Shown piece by piece: positions 33,164 through 45,064 of a stretch of DNA of 64,000 nucleotides. Position 1 is the first letter of the stretch. Every line of letters begins with the position of its first letter. The stretch comes from Odontocerum albicorne (Eukaryota > Arthropoda > Insecta > Trichoptera > Odontoceridae), in NCBI GenBank assembly GCA_949825065.1, contig OX463842.1:5979723-6043722 (forward strand). Reading direction: 5' to 3'. Position numbers and translations under genes: made by a program. Below the pieces are notes generated by a model. That model did no database searches. It saw only the letters and a list, made by a program, of their open reading frames with translations, and was not told where the DNA came from.

Positions 33164-33374
33164 CTCTGTATATGATAGACTTCTCATATTCTCCCATATT
33201 CCTGTGACGAAACCAAGTGTAAATTGTTAAAAACTTTCTAAAAAGTTAATTAAAATAGAAAAGTTAAAGATTTAAAGATATTTTTAAAACAGCATTTGTA
33301 AAACAAAATATTGTATAAAATGTGATTTGAAACAATTGCCTTTTGCAACACAATTTTCCGTTTTAGCAACACTT

Positions 33375-33447
33375 TAACGATTGGTTAGAAAAGATTGCCG
33401 CATTGCAATAAGACTGCCAGATTGTACTGTATGTAGCAAAGTGTAAA
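33375..33447 (+). mobile_element. SINE-A/LINE-D tail fragment
   Basis: GATTGGTTAGAAAAGATTGCC, CAATAAGACTGCCAGATTGT and AGCAAAGTGTAA match the shared tail in forward orientation. Confidence 0.6.
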
Positions 33448-34267
33448 ACTATGCAATCATTTAATAGAAAAACGTATTTGACATTTATATTCCGATTAAA
33501 ATGGACACTTACAAAGAAGTTCATACAAAATATGGGAGTAGGTCAGCGTGCTATAGAGCAAGCCACACTGTGGCTTTCTTTCAGAGACCGAATTCGTAAT
33601 GTGAAAATAAAGTAAAAAATAAAAGTCACAGGTACAAAAACAAATGACCAAATTAAAAAGGCAACGAGTGAAGTAAATATAATATGAATAAAAACGTTTG
33701 AAAATGCAGACGTATTGAGTAGAGACCCAGGTCAAACAAATTTCTGGAAAGAGCCACCTGGATAGACGAGGAACAATTTCCGTATTGCTAGTGTTGATTG
33801 GTGAAGATTTTTACCCAATTGAGATACATGATATGCTACCAGATATGCCAATGTTTAACAGTCGGCACCAGTGTACTGATAATTAGGATGATGATCTTAA
33901 TTAGCCATTGTAGTAAACTGTTTTTAATTCAATTCGCTATCCTAGAAAGTGGATACCTGTTGGGTTCGAATTCGTATTTCAGCTGAATTCTGAATTTATA
34001 TTACTATATAACAATTTCTAACGTTAAAATTTCGTGATTTGTATTCAGAGTCGGACTTCATATGTCCCAACTCAAGTAGCAAAAATTACGTGACTCCCTT
34101 ATTCAAGGAAACTACGAAAAATGTGTCCGCAATTTATCCCTAAATACTTATTTCTTCAGTAAAAGAAAAGTTTACATTTAATATCTAGTTTTGAGGTCAA
34201 ACTATCAATTTTTGTGTTGGTGCTGAAAAACTTATTCGAAGAAATCAACTTTAGGTATTATGTGCAG

Positions 34268-34310
34268 AGATTTGTTAAAATATAAACTTAAATTATATTT
34301 TAACAAATCT
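34268..34310. repeat. Perfect 17-bp hairpin
   Basis: AGATTTGTTAAAATATA (34268-34284) and its exact complement (34294-34310) surround a 9-nt loop. It has no obvious link to the repeat families here. Confidence 0.85.
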
Positions 34311-34374
34311 ATGTATACGATATACCCTTTGTATTTGTACCCTTCAACGTTACTGAATTGGCGATACTGGCATA

Positions 34375-34500
34375 TTGAAGAGCGTTATCGGGAGACAACA
34401 TTGTCTTCGGCCCTATTAATTGAGTGTTCGGGTAAATAACAACTGGAATAGGCACAGAGCTCACATTTAGTCGTTAAATGTGTGGACAATACTACCGCAC
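34375..34500 (-). mobile_element. SINE-B distal fragment
   Basis: ATTGAAGAGCGTTATCGGGAGACAAC, AACTGGAATAGGCACAGAGC and GTGTGGACAATACTACCGCACG follow SINE-B distal order. The head is lost. Confidence 0.55.
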
Positions 34501-34534
34501 GTAAATAGGTAATAACACTAACACATAAAAAATT

Positions 34535-34705
34535 CGTGCCAAAATATGATTTAAGCGCAAATTTTGACGTTAAACGTTATAGCCAAAATATACTAAAATC
34601 ATCGATTTTTGACGTTTAGCGTTTCAACCAAAATACGAGTATATCAGACTAAAATCACCAAGTTTTGACGTTTAGCGTTTTAGCCAAAATATGCTTTAAG
34701 CCGAG
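34535..34705. repeat. Diverged tandem repeat, about 3 units
   Basis: TTTTGACGTTTAGCGTTTCAACCAAAATA and variants recur with spacings of roughly 55-65 bp. Confidence 0.75.
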
Positions 34706-34714
34706 TATGAAGTT

Positions 34715-35330
34715 TAGCGTTTCAGTTTCCCCTCAAACAACTCTTATAATTTCTATCAGTACTACCTTTATCTTCTTCTTATTTTCAAAATATTATTTAC
34801 TCGATCGAACTTTACTTTTCATTATCTTCGTCACCATGCTTTCCAATCTTGTTTGTACTATATATTTGTTTTATTAGCTTTCTTTCATCCATTTGTTCCA
34901 CGTGCCCAAACCATTACAGATTTTTTTTCTTTAAACTTACTCGACATCAGTTGTAAGTTTGGATTGTATTACACTTTTGTTGTATACAGTACTACCTATT
35001 GGACGTATTGCCATAAGTAAATTTCTTTCAAGAACCAGAAATATGTTTTAGGGGTCTTGAGTGAAAATCAAACTTAAATCCTTTTAAAAAAATCTGGCTT
35101 CCAACGTGAATCGAACACGCAACCCCCAGTTTAGTAGACATGCGTCTTACTAACTAGTCAAAGGGGGTCGTCAGTTTACTTTCATCTCTAATCACTTTAT
35201 TTCTTATTCTGTCATGCATTGTACCCCATGTCCGAGTATTCATCTAAGTGCACGCATTTCCACAGCGTTTATGCAGCTCTTTTTAGCATTTTCTTTGTCT
35301 ACTTTTCTCTCTGACACATCAAAACTGTAA
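34715..35330 (-). pseudogene. RTE-A LINE relic interrupted by a SINE-A
   Basis: The left part (34740-34925, CACGTGCCCAAACCATTACAG = HVERM block in reverse) and right part (35185-35300, CTTATTCTGTCATGCATTG = RIRNE/DRIRNE block; GCACGCATTTCCACAGCG) are consecutive segments of RTE-A. A full SINE-A (34963-35169) separates them. Confidence 0.7.
34963..35169 (-). mobile_element. SINE-A, full length, nested in RTE-A
   Basis: GGATTGTATTACACTTTTGTTG, ACCTATTGGACGTATTGCC, CTGGCTTCCAACGTGAATCG and CATGCGTCTTACTAACTAGTCAAAGG are in order. The head keeps A- and B-box positions. Confidence 0.85.
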
Positions 35331-35837
35331 CTAAAATACTATTGTGGACTATCATCTTAACAGATTTTGATTTTATCTGTTTTTTTAAGTTTGGTTTAGT
35401 GCCCCATTGACTTATGTGAAAAAAATATATAAATTTGTTGTTTTATAAACAATTGCCATGTTGCTTTCAACTATCACAACAATATTTAGAAATAGCTACT
35501 AGATTTGTGCTCTCCTTTATTAATATAAATAACCTAGTATAAACGAAACATTAAGAACAATACTTTGCCTCTGGAGTTGAGTAACCCTGCATCAACATGT
35601 GGAAGGTTTCAATTCTGCAAAGCAATTTCCATCTCGTTCTACAAGTGAACCCATGTGTTTTCTATATCTCAAGATCTATCCATGAAATTCTCAAAAAACC
35701 CAATTTTTGTTTTATGTAAGCGTTGTTCCACTCAAAACAAATCAAAGTTCTTTATCACTATAAAATAAGTCTTGGACAACTACGTAAGTCTGCTTGGTGA
35801 AGTTTGGTAATATTTTGTGGTATACATACATAAATTG

Positions 35838-36091
35838 TATTGTTTATAGTTAAGGCATTAGCGTTGTGGAGGTTTAAAGACATTGTAATTTATTTTATCA
35901 AACATTGTTTATTCCACTTTTTTGTAACGGTGTAACCCTACTGGTTTCAAGGCTTTCATCTCATCTTCAGGGGAGCACAAACAAGACTTGTTTGTGCTCC
36001 CTTGAAGATGAGGTCAAAGCCTTGAAACCGGTAGAGTTATACCGTTACAAAAAATTGGAATAAACAGTGTTTGATAAAAATAAATTACAAT
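35838..36091. mobile_element. Hammerhead-like fold-back element
   Basis: The left outer end TTGTTTATAGTTAAGGCATT leads to the reverse arm (CCCTACTGGTTTCAAGGC, CTCATCTTCAGGGGAGC), the junction ACAAGACTTGT, and the forward arm (GCTCCCTTGAAGATGAGGTC, CTTGAAACCGGTAGAG, GGAATAAACAGTGTTTGATA). Both arms span about 105 bp. Confidence 0.88.
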
Positions 36092-36777
36092 ACAAATATT
36101 GAACTTAAATATACATGTAATTATTAAATAATTTTAAACAATGACTGTAATTTATTATTACTACTGCTTTTTGTATCTTCATGTTAGTTTAAGATAAAAT
36201 TGTGTATTATTTGTCAATAATTTTAAGTACTTGTATAACCTGTCACATGTTCATCTGTACTCGTATATAAAGACACCTGTGTCGTTAATAAAATAAAAAA
36301 AAACTTTATATGTATAATTGAAAAAATCGCATTTTTTTTAAGACTCCCAATTTCTTATCTGGGCGCACAAATAATACAGTCTTTAGGAAAGACTATTCGA
36401 AAAGAAAACTTAGAATTAAAAATGTTTATTAAGAACAATAGTTCAAAAGGATTCCGTAATATTGCGTCAAAGAGAGATTAGTTAGAAAAATCAATACCCG
36501 TTTAACTAAGAGAGACCGCACGCAATTGTCTGCAGTGGCTTAATTAGTTCATGCGTCTTCTTTGTCAGTAGACGGCTGTGGGACCGTACACCATAAGAAC
36601 AAATATTTTTTACTTCGTTTTTCATCGATACGAATGACATAGTATTTTCTCTTAAAGTATTTTATTTTTTAAATAAGGTTTGTGTTAATTATATCAATAC
36701 TGTTTTTCGTTATTTATATGGTATAACATTATAATGTTTAGGGAAACGTTTTTTTCTCCAAAAAGCAGATAAACAAA
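36092..36777. other. Unrecognised stretch
   Basis: AT-rich spacer. No family or exon recognised. Confidence 0.35.
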
Positions 36778-36826
36778 TAGAAGTCACCTTATAATCAGGG
36801 TCGCCCTATAGTCGGGCCAATACAGT
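36778..36826 (-). mobile_element. Possible DNA-transposon terminus
   Basis: In reverse the segment reads TACTGTATTGGCCCGACTAT, AGGGCGACCCTGATTATAAG and GTGAC. The paired CCCGACTATAGGGCGAC / CTGATTATAAGG blocks look like the subterminal repeats of a widespread DNA-transposon end. No partner terminus found. Confidence 0.35.
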
Positions 36827-37894
36827 AGTTAAATTGTCTAGAATTAGCATTTTCAAAATTAGTTTTACTATATTGACTCGTATAATTATAATATATAGTA
36901 ACTTTAATTTTGTGACACAAATCATCGTAGTTTGGGTGAATTGTCTGTTGAAAAAAAATGTAACATCGGGCTAAACTTCATGAATTTTTAACTGTTAATC
37001 AGAATTATCTAATTAAAAAAAAACGTGGTTTGATAGCACTGAAAACATTCGTTTTAAATTCATTGAATTTGAATTTCCGTATCCTGTTGTACGATAACGT
37101 TGTCTCAAGACATGTTTGTAAATGTAGAACAAAGAAAATGAGTTGAACTCAGCAAAGTTTAACAGTATAATCTCTTTGATAATATCTTTTTGTTTGAGGA
37201 AGCAGATATAATATGTGGGAACATCGATATTCACAGGGGGTTGAGGGAGGAGAACCGAATAATGTAATACAGTTGTAAAAAATCTGGAATAAAGAAAACC
37301 AAATAAGGAAACCAAATTCCAGGGAGGTGAACGTTCTTAGAATATATACGTAAAATGAATTCAGTTTTGATGAATAAATTATTATCTTATATAAAGGGTT
37401 CATGCGAAAGAATTGATGATAAAAAAACACAAAGTCATTACATATTATATAAAGAAAAGGTATTTGAAAAAAAATTGGGGCATTTTCATTTGAAGTTTTT
37501 TTTTTCCAATACGGCTTCGATTTACAGTTAACTTTTTTCATCATTCATGCGTATGGTATCTGAAATAATGATCGATATCGATATATTATTGTTTGTCCAC
37601 CATATTGTGGATGAACAATGCTTGTGCGTGAATTAGTTTATTGTATTTATGATGTTACACTTCAGCAAGCCTAAAACTCTTGACACATAAATCCCAAAAT
37701 CTGATGTTAAGCAGAATAATCTTACGGCAGATGATTGGCAGATTTAATCTGCGGCAACACGAATTGGGATTTAAAATTCTCTAAGAGTAAAGCCTGTCCG
37801 AAAGTTAATCCATTCGATATCGAACCGGTTTGTAATGCATGAATGCTAATTGTAAGGCCACGCCCGCCAACAATTATTGATGATGATGATGCTG

Positions 37895-38181
37895 ATGCGT
37901 TGAAAAGCATTACCGGGAGACAGTCTGGTTTTCAAATCCAGTAACCAAGCTTACGGCATTAAAACCATTGGAGTAGGCAAATTACAGTTCATCATCGCAC
38001 GTTTTAGAGATACTACCACATTTATACAGGCAGCAAAACTCGTTCATATTTTGTGCGTCGAGTAATATTATCAGACAATCTCTTTAACAAAACCGAGACC
38101 CCTTGCTTTTTATGGATACCATAATGGAACTTGAAACCTCCGGACGAAAATCCAGCGTCTTACCAAACAGACTACGGAGGT
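37895..38181 (-). mobile_element. SINE-B, near full length, reverse
   Basis: GAAAAGCATTACCGGGAGACAG (distal end), ACCATTGGAGTAGGCAAATT, CATCATCGCACGTTTTAGAG, TGGATACCATAATGGAACTT (B box in reverse) and GTCTTACCAAACAGACTACGGAGG (5' end) are in order. About 285 bp. Confidence 0.75.
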
Positions 38182-38234
38182 CGTTTTTTATAACATTAAA
38201 CTATATTGCTCCATTAAGTCATTATTATTATTTT

Positions 38235-38452
38235 TTAAATAAATAAATATAGGTTTATTGACAGCAACATAGTATGTACATAACAAATTTAAATAACACT
38301 TCAAAAACACATAAATTGCAGATAATACATTAAAGAAAGAAGCTATCAAAAGTTTGGGCTCATCTAATAACATCCCCTCGGCCAAGATACGCCCCACCAA
38401 TATAGGGCGAGCTCAACCACGGGGACACCAGATGTTCTTCAGCCCACATCCA
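38235..38452 (-). pseudogene. LINE-E 3' end with (AAAT)n tail
   Basis: It begins TTAAATAAATAAATATAGGT (tail in reverse), then GACAGCAACATAGTATGTAC, GCTATCAAAAGTTTGGGCTC, GGCCAAGATACGCCCCACCA and ACCACGGGGACACCAGATG. The tail composition matches the 30.56-kb copy. Confidence 0.75.
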
Positions 38453-38547
38453 TTTCTAGTTTCCAGTGAAATTTCATTAAATGTTATGTTTTACTTCCAC
38501 ATTTTTTCATTTATTTGAATCCTTGTGATTTAAAATTATGCATATTG

Positions 38548-38690
38548 GCAATTGTGGTCTAGTTGGCACGACGCCTTTCTTCTACTCGCAGTTTGGGGGT
38601 GACGGGTTTAGCTCCTGTTAGAACCCAGATTTTTTAAAATCCTGGTTTTCACACACGGTATTATAAACCTCTTTCTAGCTGATTAGAATA
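38548..38690 (+). mobile_element. SINE-A, forward, 3' truncated
   Basis: TTGTGGTCTAGTTGGCACGACG (A box), GACGGGTTTAGCTCCTGTTAGAACCCAG (B box and junction) and CCTGGTTTTCACACACGG are in order. Confidence 0.75.
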
Positions 38691-39072
38691 TATCACTACA
38701 TGATAATAATTACACCTGATTGTACCGAATTTAATTAAAATATAAAACAATGCATGTATTACTATCGCGTTGTTTCAGGGTTTTAAAATGCAGGGTTTTA
38801 AAATGTTTTTTTCCGGATTCAAAGTAATGAGAAAATGATGATGCATTTAAATTTTATATCATAGTATAAATAGGCCAAAGCCCGTACGACGGTTGTCGTC
38901 AAATAAAGAATACGAGAATTGAATTTTGAATACAAGAGAGCGAGATAGGAATACTTGGATTCTCTCCGAAAGTAATTCGAAATTTGAATCTCGGTGGGTC
39001 CGTGATACTGAACGAATTTTAAATACCTAGCTAACAATTTTTGAACCGGTGTAAAAGGGGACGATGTATAAA

Positions 39073-39338
<266 letters not shown>

Positions 39339-40409
39339 TTTACTTCCGTGAATATTTCACGGGTTGCAACTATTGTGATATATTCGGCTTAACAGCTTTC
39401 ATACAATTAAAATATATTACAAATTATTTACTCTACCAAGCACCTTTTAACCATAGAAAAGTTTATTATACGAATATATAAACTAAGAAGTAAACCTCGT
39501 CTTAATACATTACAATAAACTATCGAGGAATTGGTTAAGACGTACATCACATTTAGAATTACTTTTTAAATCAATTATATGGGTTTTAAAAGCGATATTT
39601 ATCATTAAAACTCTAAAATATTAAATTGCATCCCCGTCTTTGTAAAGTTCAAAAGCTTACAATAATTTTAATTAATATTAAAACCAAGAACATCAATGTT
39701 TTCATATAATTATAGCTCTTAGAGCTTATTTAGTAGTTACTTGATAATTTATAATATCTCTGTGTACATGGCGAAAGGATTCAGCCTGGAGACAGCTGCG
39801 GGTGTTCTTCAAGGCTTTGGGGGCGCCCTTGTCTCGCCAGATGGCGTGTGGCATGTCAGACACTCGGAAAGTCTCTGGTTTGACGTTTATAAGCATCATT
39901 TGTGGCCAAACTTCAACGGAGGCTTTCACTCCAATCTGTCAACATTGTGTTATTACGTCACATAAAATATCACTTTTGGCTTTCTCCTTAATTTCTCGAT
40001 AAAGGGTCTTAAATTGTTATTTATTTATACATTTTCTTAGCCATTTAAAATTAACGTGAAAGGATATTTCAAGCAGATAAAGAAACTTTTATAAATAGAT
40101 TTCAATAAACAGCTGTTGAATTTACATTTATATCAAGGTGTATAGTAATATATTTTCGTTGTATACACGTGTATAGTACAACGTACAGACTTTCGTTATT
40201 ATTTCTAGCAACATGCTGAAAATATGTTAGAAGAGAAGCTGATGATCATAGGGAGAGTTAAAAGTAGGCAAGCAAGAGGTAAGTGTCCTTTGAGATGGAT
40301 AGATCAAATAAATTAGTTAACAAAATCCTTTCTAAGCGCTCTTTTCGACATGGTCCAGGACCGGGAGGGTTCGAGACAGGTGTGCGCCGAGTTCGAGACA
40401 TAATATACC

Positions 40410-40612
40410 ATGACGCTTAGCATTGAACATACGATAAAGAAGACAGTACAACGTGGCATGCTTATTGCAATGTAGCGATATCCAATAACCCAGAAAGAGG
40501 TAAACAAGCTTGAAGCGAAAACCAGACAGGAATCCTTTTTTATCATCAGGAATCTCACCCGCAACCCTCTAGTTGGATTACAGGTGTTTTAGCAACTAAA
40601 CCACGGAAATCG
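40410..40612 (-). mobile_element. SINE-A, reverse, diverged
   Basis: GGCATGCTTATTGCAATGTAG, ATCCAATAACCCAGAAAG, GAAGCGAAAACCAGACAGGA, AGGAATCTCACCCGCAACCC and AGCAACTAAACCACGGA are in order. Confidence 0.75.
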
Positions 40613-40841
40613 TTTTAATTTGTGACTTTGTGAGTATGAACGTTTTGTTTTACAATTTACTTCATAGCTTTGCTAATTTAAGTAATTTTTTACAAAGAGT
40701 AGTATTTTATGGTGGCTGAGCTCTAACTTTAAAAACCGTAGCCGTTCATGTTTGGTAACTATGGATTTTATTTATTAACTTGGTTTGAGCTTAATTTTTG
40801 GTTTGATATTTATATTTACACACATACAATGCATTTTCATA

Positions 40842-41490
40842 CCATTCGAGAACACAAATGCTGTCACTCCCGTAATGCAAATGGATGGAGAAACATTACC
40901 AAATTGTGACTCCTTTAAGTATCTTGGGTCACTCATCCATAGCGATGGAGGATGTGCAGCAGATGTAACACATATAATTAGTGTGGAAGGGATGAAGTTT
41001 AGATCAATGACGGGAGTTCTATGAAAAGGAAAAGTATACCAAACGATTGTCAGACCCGCACTCCTCTATGGCTCCGAATGCTGGACGATGTATACCTCTT
41101 ACTCTAGACAACTAGAAACTGCTGAAATGCGCATGCTAAGATGGTCAGCAGGTGTGTCCCTAAGATACAAAATAAGAAGCTCACGCATTCGTGGAAGCCT
41201 AGGTGTTACAGACATCAACAGTAAGATGGAGGAGAGGCGATTGAGATGGTATGGGCACGTTGGACGCAGAGCACCCGATCACATTGTGAACCAGGCAATC
41301 TCCATGGATCCCTCGAATAACAACCAGAGGAACACCAAATAATTCATGGGTGGTGCAAAAAGATTACCTGATGCAGAGGCACGGCCTGGGGGACGTAGTC
41401 CGGGACAGAAGAGCATACCGCCCGAGGACGAGGAGAGCTGACCCCAACAGTCTTCGCAGACAATGAGTTGGGATGGTACCAGGGAGAGAG
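40842..41490 (+). pseudogene. RTE-B LINE, 5'-truncated insertion with 18-bp TSD
   Basis: The 18-bp target-site duplication ATACAATGCATTTTCATA lies at 40824-40841 and 41491-41508. Between them one frame runs NAVTPVMQMDGETLPNCDSF, KYLGSLIHSDGGCAADVTHI, a TGA at 41022, then KGKVYQTIVRPALLYGSECW, MRMLRWSAGVSLRYKIRSSR and RRLRWYGHVGRRAPDHIVNQ, stopping at 41340. These are the thumb and C-terminal blocks that follow the RT catalytic core in RTE-like elements (KYLGS, LYGSECW, ML RW, LRWYGHV). About ten codons are deleted around the TGA. The catalytic YADD and the endonuclease lie in the truncated 5' part. Confidence 0.9.
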
Positions 41491-41508
41491 ATACAATGCA
41501 TTTTCATA

Positions 41509-42004
41509 ACATTTTGTTTTGGAAACTTTGCAATAGTATGAAAATTGTTTGCTCCACATTCTATAAATGTTGATAAAGAAAAACCAAAATATAATTTGAA
41601 GAGCTTAGTGCAAAATACAACTAATTCCTCATAAATATATGAAATTATATTTTCTTGTACATTTAAGATTATTACAAAAATAATATTCGAATATTTATCA
41701 AAGAAATTTCCGAAACCTTATGTCGGGAAACCGGAAACATACATTTACATAATATCAAATTCAGAATCTGTTCGTGACATATAAAATAAACGGATCGAAA
41801 TTCCCTTAAATTATGCTCGTTTCCTAGTTTTCAATGTTTTTCATATATCAAGAGATGTTTTAAAGCAATAAATTTGATAGTTTTCTGAAACGTCGTGTAT
41901 AATGCCAAACAACGAAGGTTGTTTTGAAAAAAAAATGTACAATGATAAAGCAATATGAATCTGGTACAGTGTTTCTCAACGTTCAAAGTCTTGTTGCCGG
42001 AGCC
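41509..42004. other. Unrecognised AT-rich spacer
   Basis: Nothing supported here. Confidence 0.35.
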
Positions 42005-42222
42005 AATATATATTTTCAAATATATATACCATCACGCCGATTCCCTATCGGGATAGGCTGAGAGGAGTGCCAGACTTTCAAATGGCGACACACATCTTTC
42101 TCTTCATTACATCCATATACCATCTCATAACTTCTCTGACTTTTCATTAATCCAATAATACTTTTCTTTAATAAGTCTTTCTTTATTACCTTCGGACTTT
42201 CTTTCATCGAGTTGAACTGAGA
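42005..42222 (-). pseudogene. RTE-A LINE relic, internally deleted but open
   Basis: The reverse strand is open for about 63 codons: MKESPKVIKKDLLKKSIIGL, then RSYEMVYGCNEEKDVCRHLK, VWHSSQPIPIGNRRDGIYI. The second half matches the end of RTE-A (VCRDxxxW...YPDRxxxDG). The RPRKVWLDQ block has been deleted. Confidence 0.65.
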
Positions 42223-42475
42223 GGCTTTGGGTTAGATTCAAGATGGTACCCAATATTAAAGGTCTCAGTCTAGTGAGATAATTCATCTGGTAAAATTAAT
42301 CTCATCAAGTAGTCGTGTGTGAGTGTTTTTGCTTCTTCGCGTGTAAGGTAGGATTACCAACATAAACAATGACGAACCATGAATTTCGTGCTTACTTAAA
42401 TTGTTCTTAACCCAAAGGCTTAATTAATGGGACAAAAGACAATTCCAGCCACTTTCTTTAATATGTCCGAATCAC
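42223..42475 (+). mobile_element. SINE-B, forward
   Basis: GGGTTAGATTCAAGATGGTACC (B box), GATTACCAACATAAACAATGACGAACC, GTGCTTACTTAAATTG and AATGGGACAAAAGACAATTCC follow SINE-B order. Confidence 0.6.
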
Positions 42476-43523
42476 AAAACCGGATTTGTTGAAGGGTACA
42501 TACAATACGAGTGAATGAATGAAATTTTATTTTAATACAAACAATAAAGAAATTAAACCGTTATTTATTAAAATGAACTGATAATAAGAACAGTGACACA
42601 AATGATTCAGTTTTTTTTTATTAAAAGTCTCAAGTTGGAGCGCCCTTGATGAGTTGATGAGATATTATAAATTGGATTTTTATTATTATTATAATTTAGG
42701 CGCGATTTTCCTTTGGTCTTCTTCATTTTCATTGCTGAAGAACGTGGACCACACTGAAAATACTGTAAGCGCTTTACAGTATATTCTTTTGTGCGCTTTA
42801 CAGTATTTTTACGCACATGCTGCCAGCATTCCACCGTCCGCAGATCCTGTGGCAAAAGGTAAGCGCGTAGCACTCTACACCTGGTAACTCGAGCACATAA
42901 GAGTTTCTTCTCGATTTTTCAGATACGCCTTGCGTTAAATATAACAAGAAAACAAAAAAATTCATTGCGAGTATAACATGTTACTATACCAATTTTTTGA
43001 CAGAAAAATCATAATATACATATGTTATAAAAAATCAAATTTTTATTATATTTTATTTTTTAATAAATATTTTTACAAACTGTTTATAGAGTTTCAGAAA
43101 CAACAAATTGTGGAACCTTACCATAAACGTATTTTATGACAGACAGGCCTCCATCAATTTCATTTCGGTAACGTGGTTTGTAAATTTTCAGAAACTTTGA
43201 TCGTTTTAATTTTGCTCACAATGTTATGTCTTGACGTTAGTGCCATGGCGCATGCAATATTTGCATATATATTATTGCCATTAAATTATCAAACAAGCAT
43301 TCGCTTATTCAATTTATTTGCATGGCAATACTTTTTGGCATAATGTTTTCTTTACATTTAATATTACGTGACTAATGAGATTTTGTTAACTTTAATACTT
43401 TAATAATTAAGACATTGATATTCATTTTTATAATGTTATTATAAAAGGGCTATTTATATGACGCCATTTTGAGAGCAGATTCTCCTCAAGGGCGCTCCAA
43501 CTGTAAACTCTTATTTACTATTA
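42476..43523. other. Unrecognised stretch
   Basis: AT-rich. CTCAAGGGCGCTCCAAC near 43485 is the inverse of GTTGGAGCGCCCTTGA near 42634, a short long-range inverted match about 850 bp apart. No gene recognised. Confidence 0.4.
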
Positions 43524-44610
43524 TTTAAAGACTAAAAATATAATAGTGGAATCATTATACATAATATAAAATTGGGATTACTGTACATAAAAAAAAGTGT
43601 GATTACTGTATGATATACAATATATACTGATTATAAAAATATAATTATTTGTAGCTATTCTTTTTATGGTTATTTGATGGTTATGGGAAAGGCAAAAATG
43701 GAATACTTAGCAACAGTGGTGTGTATAAACTTTTATGTGCTGATTGTGATAATTTCTATATAAGAAAGACAGGAAGATCTTTTGAAAAGATATTTCGTGA
43801 ACACAAATCCGCCTTAACAAATCCTCTAATTTATTCTGAAATGGCTAATCATTGTCACCGTGACAACCACACTTTTTCTATATATAAAATAGTGAGATTA
43901 CTGTATATATACTGGTTGTAAAAATATAATACTGGAGTTACTGTATACATAATATAATAGTGGGATTACTGGTGAAATTTTTTTTCTGGTGACATGGTTA
44001 AATATTTATTTACCAAGTTAACAGCAATAGCATTAAAAAAATGGGGAATATTAACTGTATTTTCCAATAACATTTCAATAATAGACTAACGAAATTCCAC
44101 GTAACATATATTGAAAATAGACGTCATTTATTATTTTAATTCCTTATTAACATTCAATATTTAAAGACTAAAAATATTGTAGTGGAATCACTATATACTG
44201 ATTATAAAAATATAATTGTGGGATTACTGTATACATAATATAATAGTGGGATTACTGTATATAAAAATAGTGGAATAACTGTATGATATATATACTGATT
44301 AAAAAAATATAATACTGGAATTACTGTATACATAATATAATAGTGGGATTACTGTATATATAATATAATAGTGGAATTACTGTATACATAATATAATAGT
44401 GGGATTACTGGTGAATAGTTTTTTTCTGGTGACATAGTGAAATATTTATTAGCCAAGTTAACAGCAATAGGATTTAAAAAAATGTGGGATATTAACTGTA
44501 TTTTCCAATAATACAATAACATTTCAATAATAGAATCACGAAATCCCACATACTCGTATATTGAAAATAGACGTCGATTATCATTTTAATTCCTTGATAA
44601 CATTCTATGC
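43524..44610. repeat. Compound tandem duplication rich in a 'TAGTGGGATTACTGTATA' motif
   Basis: Two long homologous blocks start with ATTTAAAGACTAAAAATAT at 43524 and 44157. Each ends in a 200-bp segment (GGATTACTGGTGAA..., GTTAACAGCAATAG, ATTAACTGTATTTTCCAATA, TTGAAAATAGACGTC) at about 43965-44155 and 44395-44605. Within them a roughly 27-bp unit (ATAATATAATAGTGGGATTACTGTATAC) is tandemly repeated. Confidence 0.8.
43690..43905 (+). pseudogene. Penelope-like element relic: GIY-YIG endonuclease domain
   Basis: The forward frame reads NSGVYKLLCADCDNFYIRKT, then GRSFEKIFREHKSALTNPLI and YSEMANHCHRDNHTFSIYK. It shows the PLE-type GIY-YIG arrangement: GVY, a CxxC pair, FYI(G), an arginine/histidine helix (FREH) and a distal HC/H cluster. 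The second motif is FYIR rather than YIG, so the conserved glycine is lost. No reverse transcriptase is adjacent, and the fragment is embedded in the tandem array at 43.5-44.6 kb. Confidence 0.85.
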
Positions 44611-45064
44611 CTCTATTGTTAGCTAGCTTAACTCATATAATCTATAAAATCAAGCTGGATTGAATCTAAATAATGAAAAGAATATTTAATTTTTAATACG
44701 AGTTGGCACAAAAATACATTACACGAAACAAAATATTATTCAAAGGACTTTTAAATTTAAAAGAGAAAATGAGCATATTTTTATTTTATTATTATTTTCA
44801 TCAAAGTTGTCTTTCTGTGAGTGCGATCAAATCTAAACCGTTGGCTACACCATACACAGCAGCTGACTGCATGCATTCTTTGGAGGTGTGCAGGAGTTAA
44901 ACAACCTTACACCAGACGCTGTGACCTAGTTGGAGAAAACATCCTGTGTAAGGGGCAAACGCAGAACGAATAGATCACTTAATACGACAATACTAAAGGT
45001 GACTTAGATTAAAGAATAAACGTGGAGTGGTGGAAGTGCCAGATATTTTATTTGGAAAAAATAG

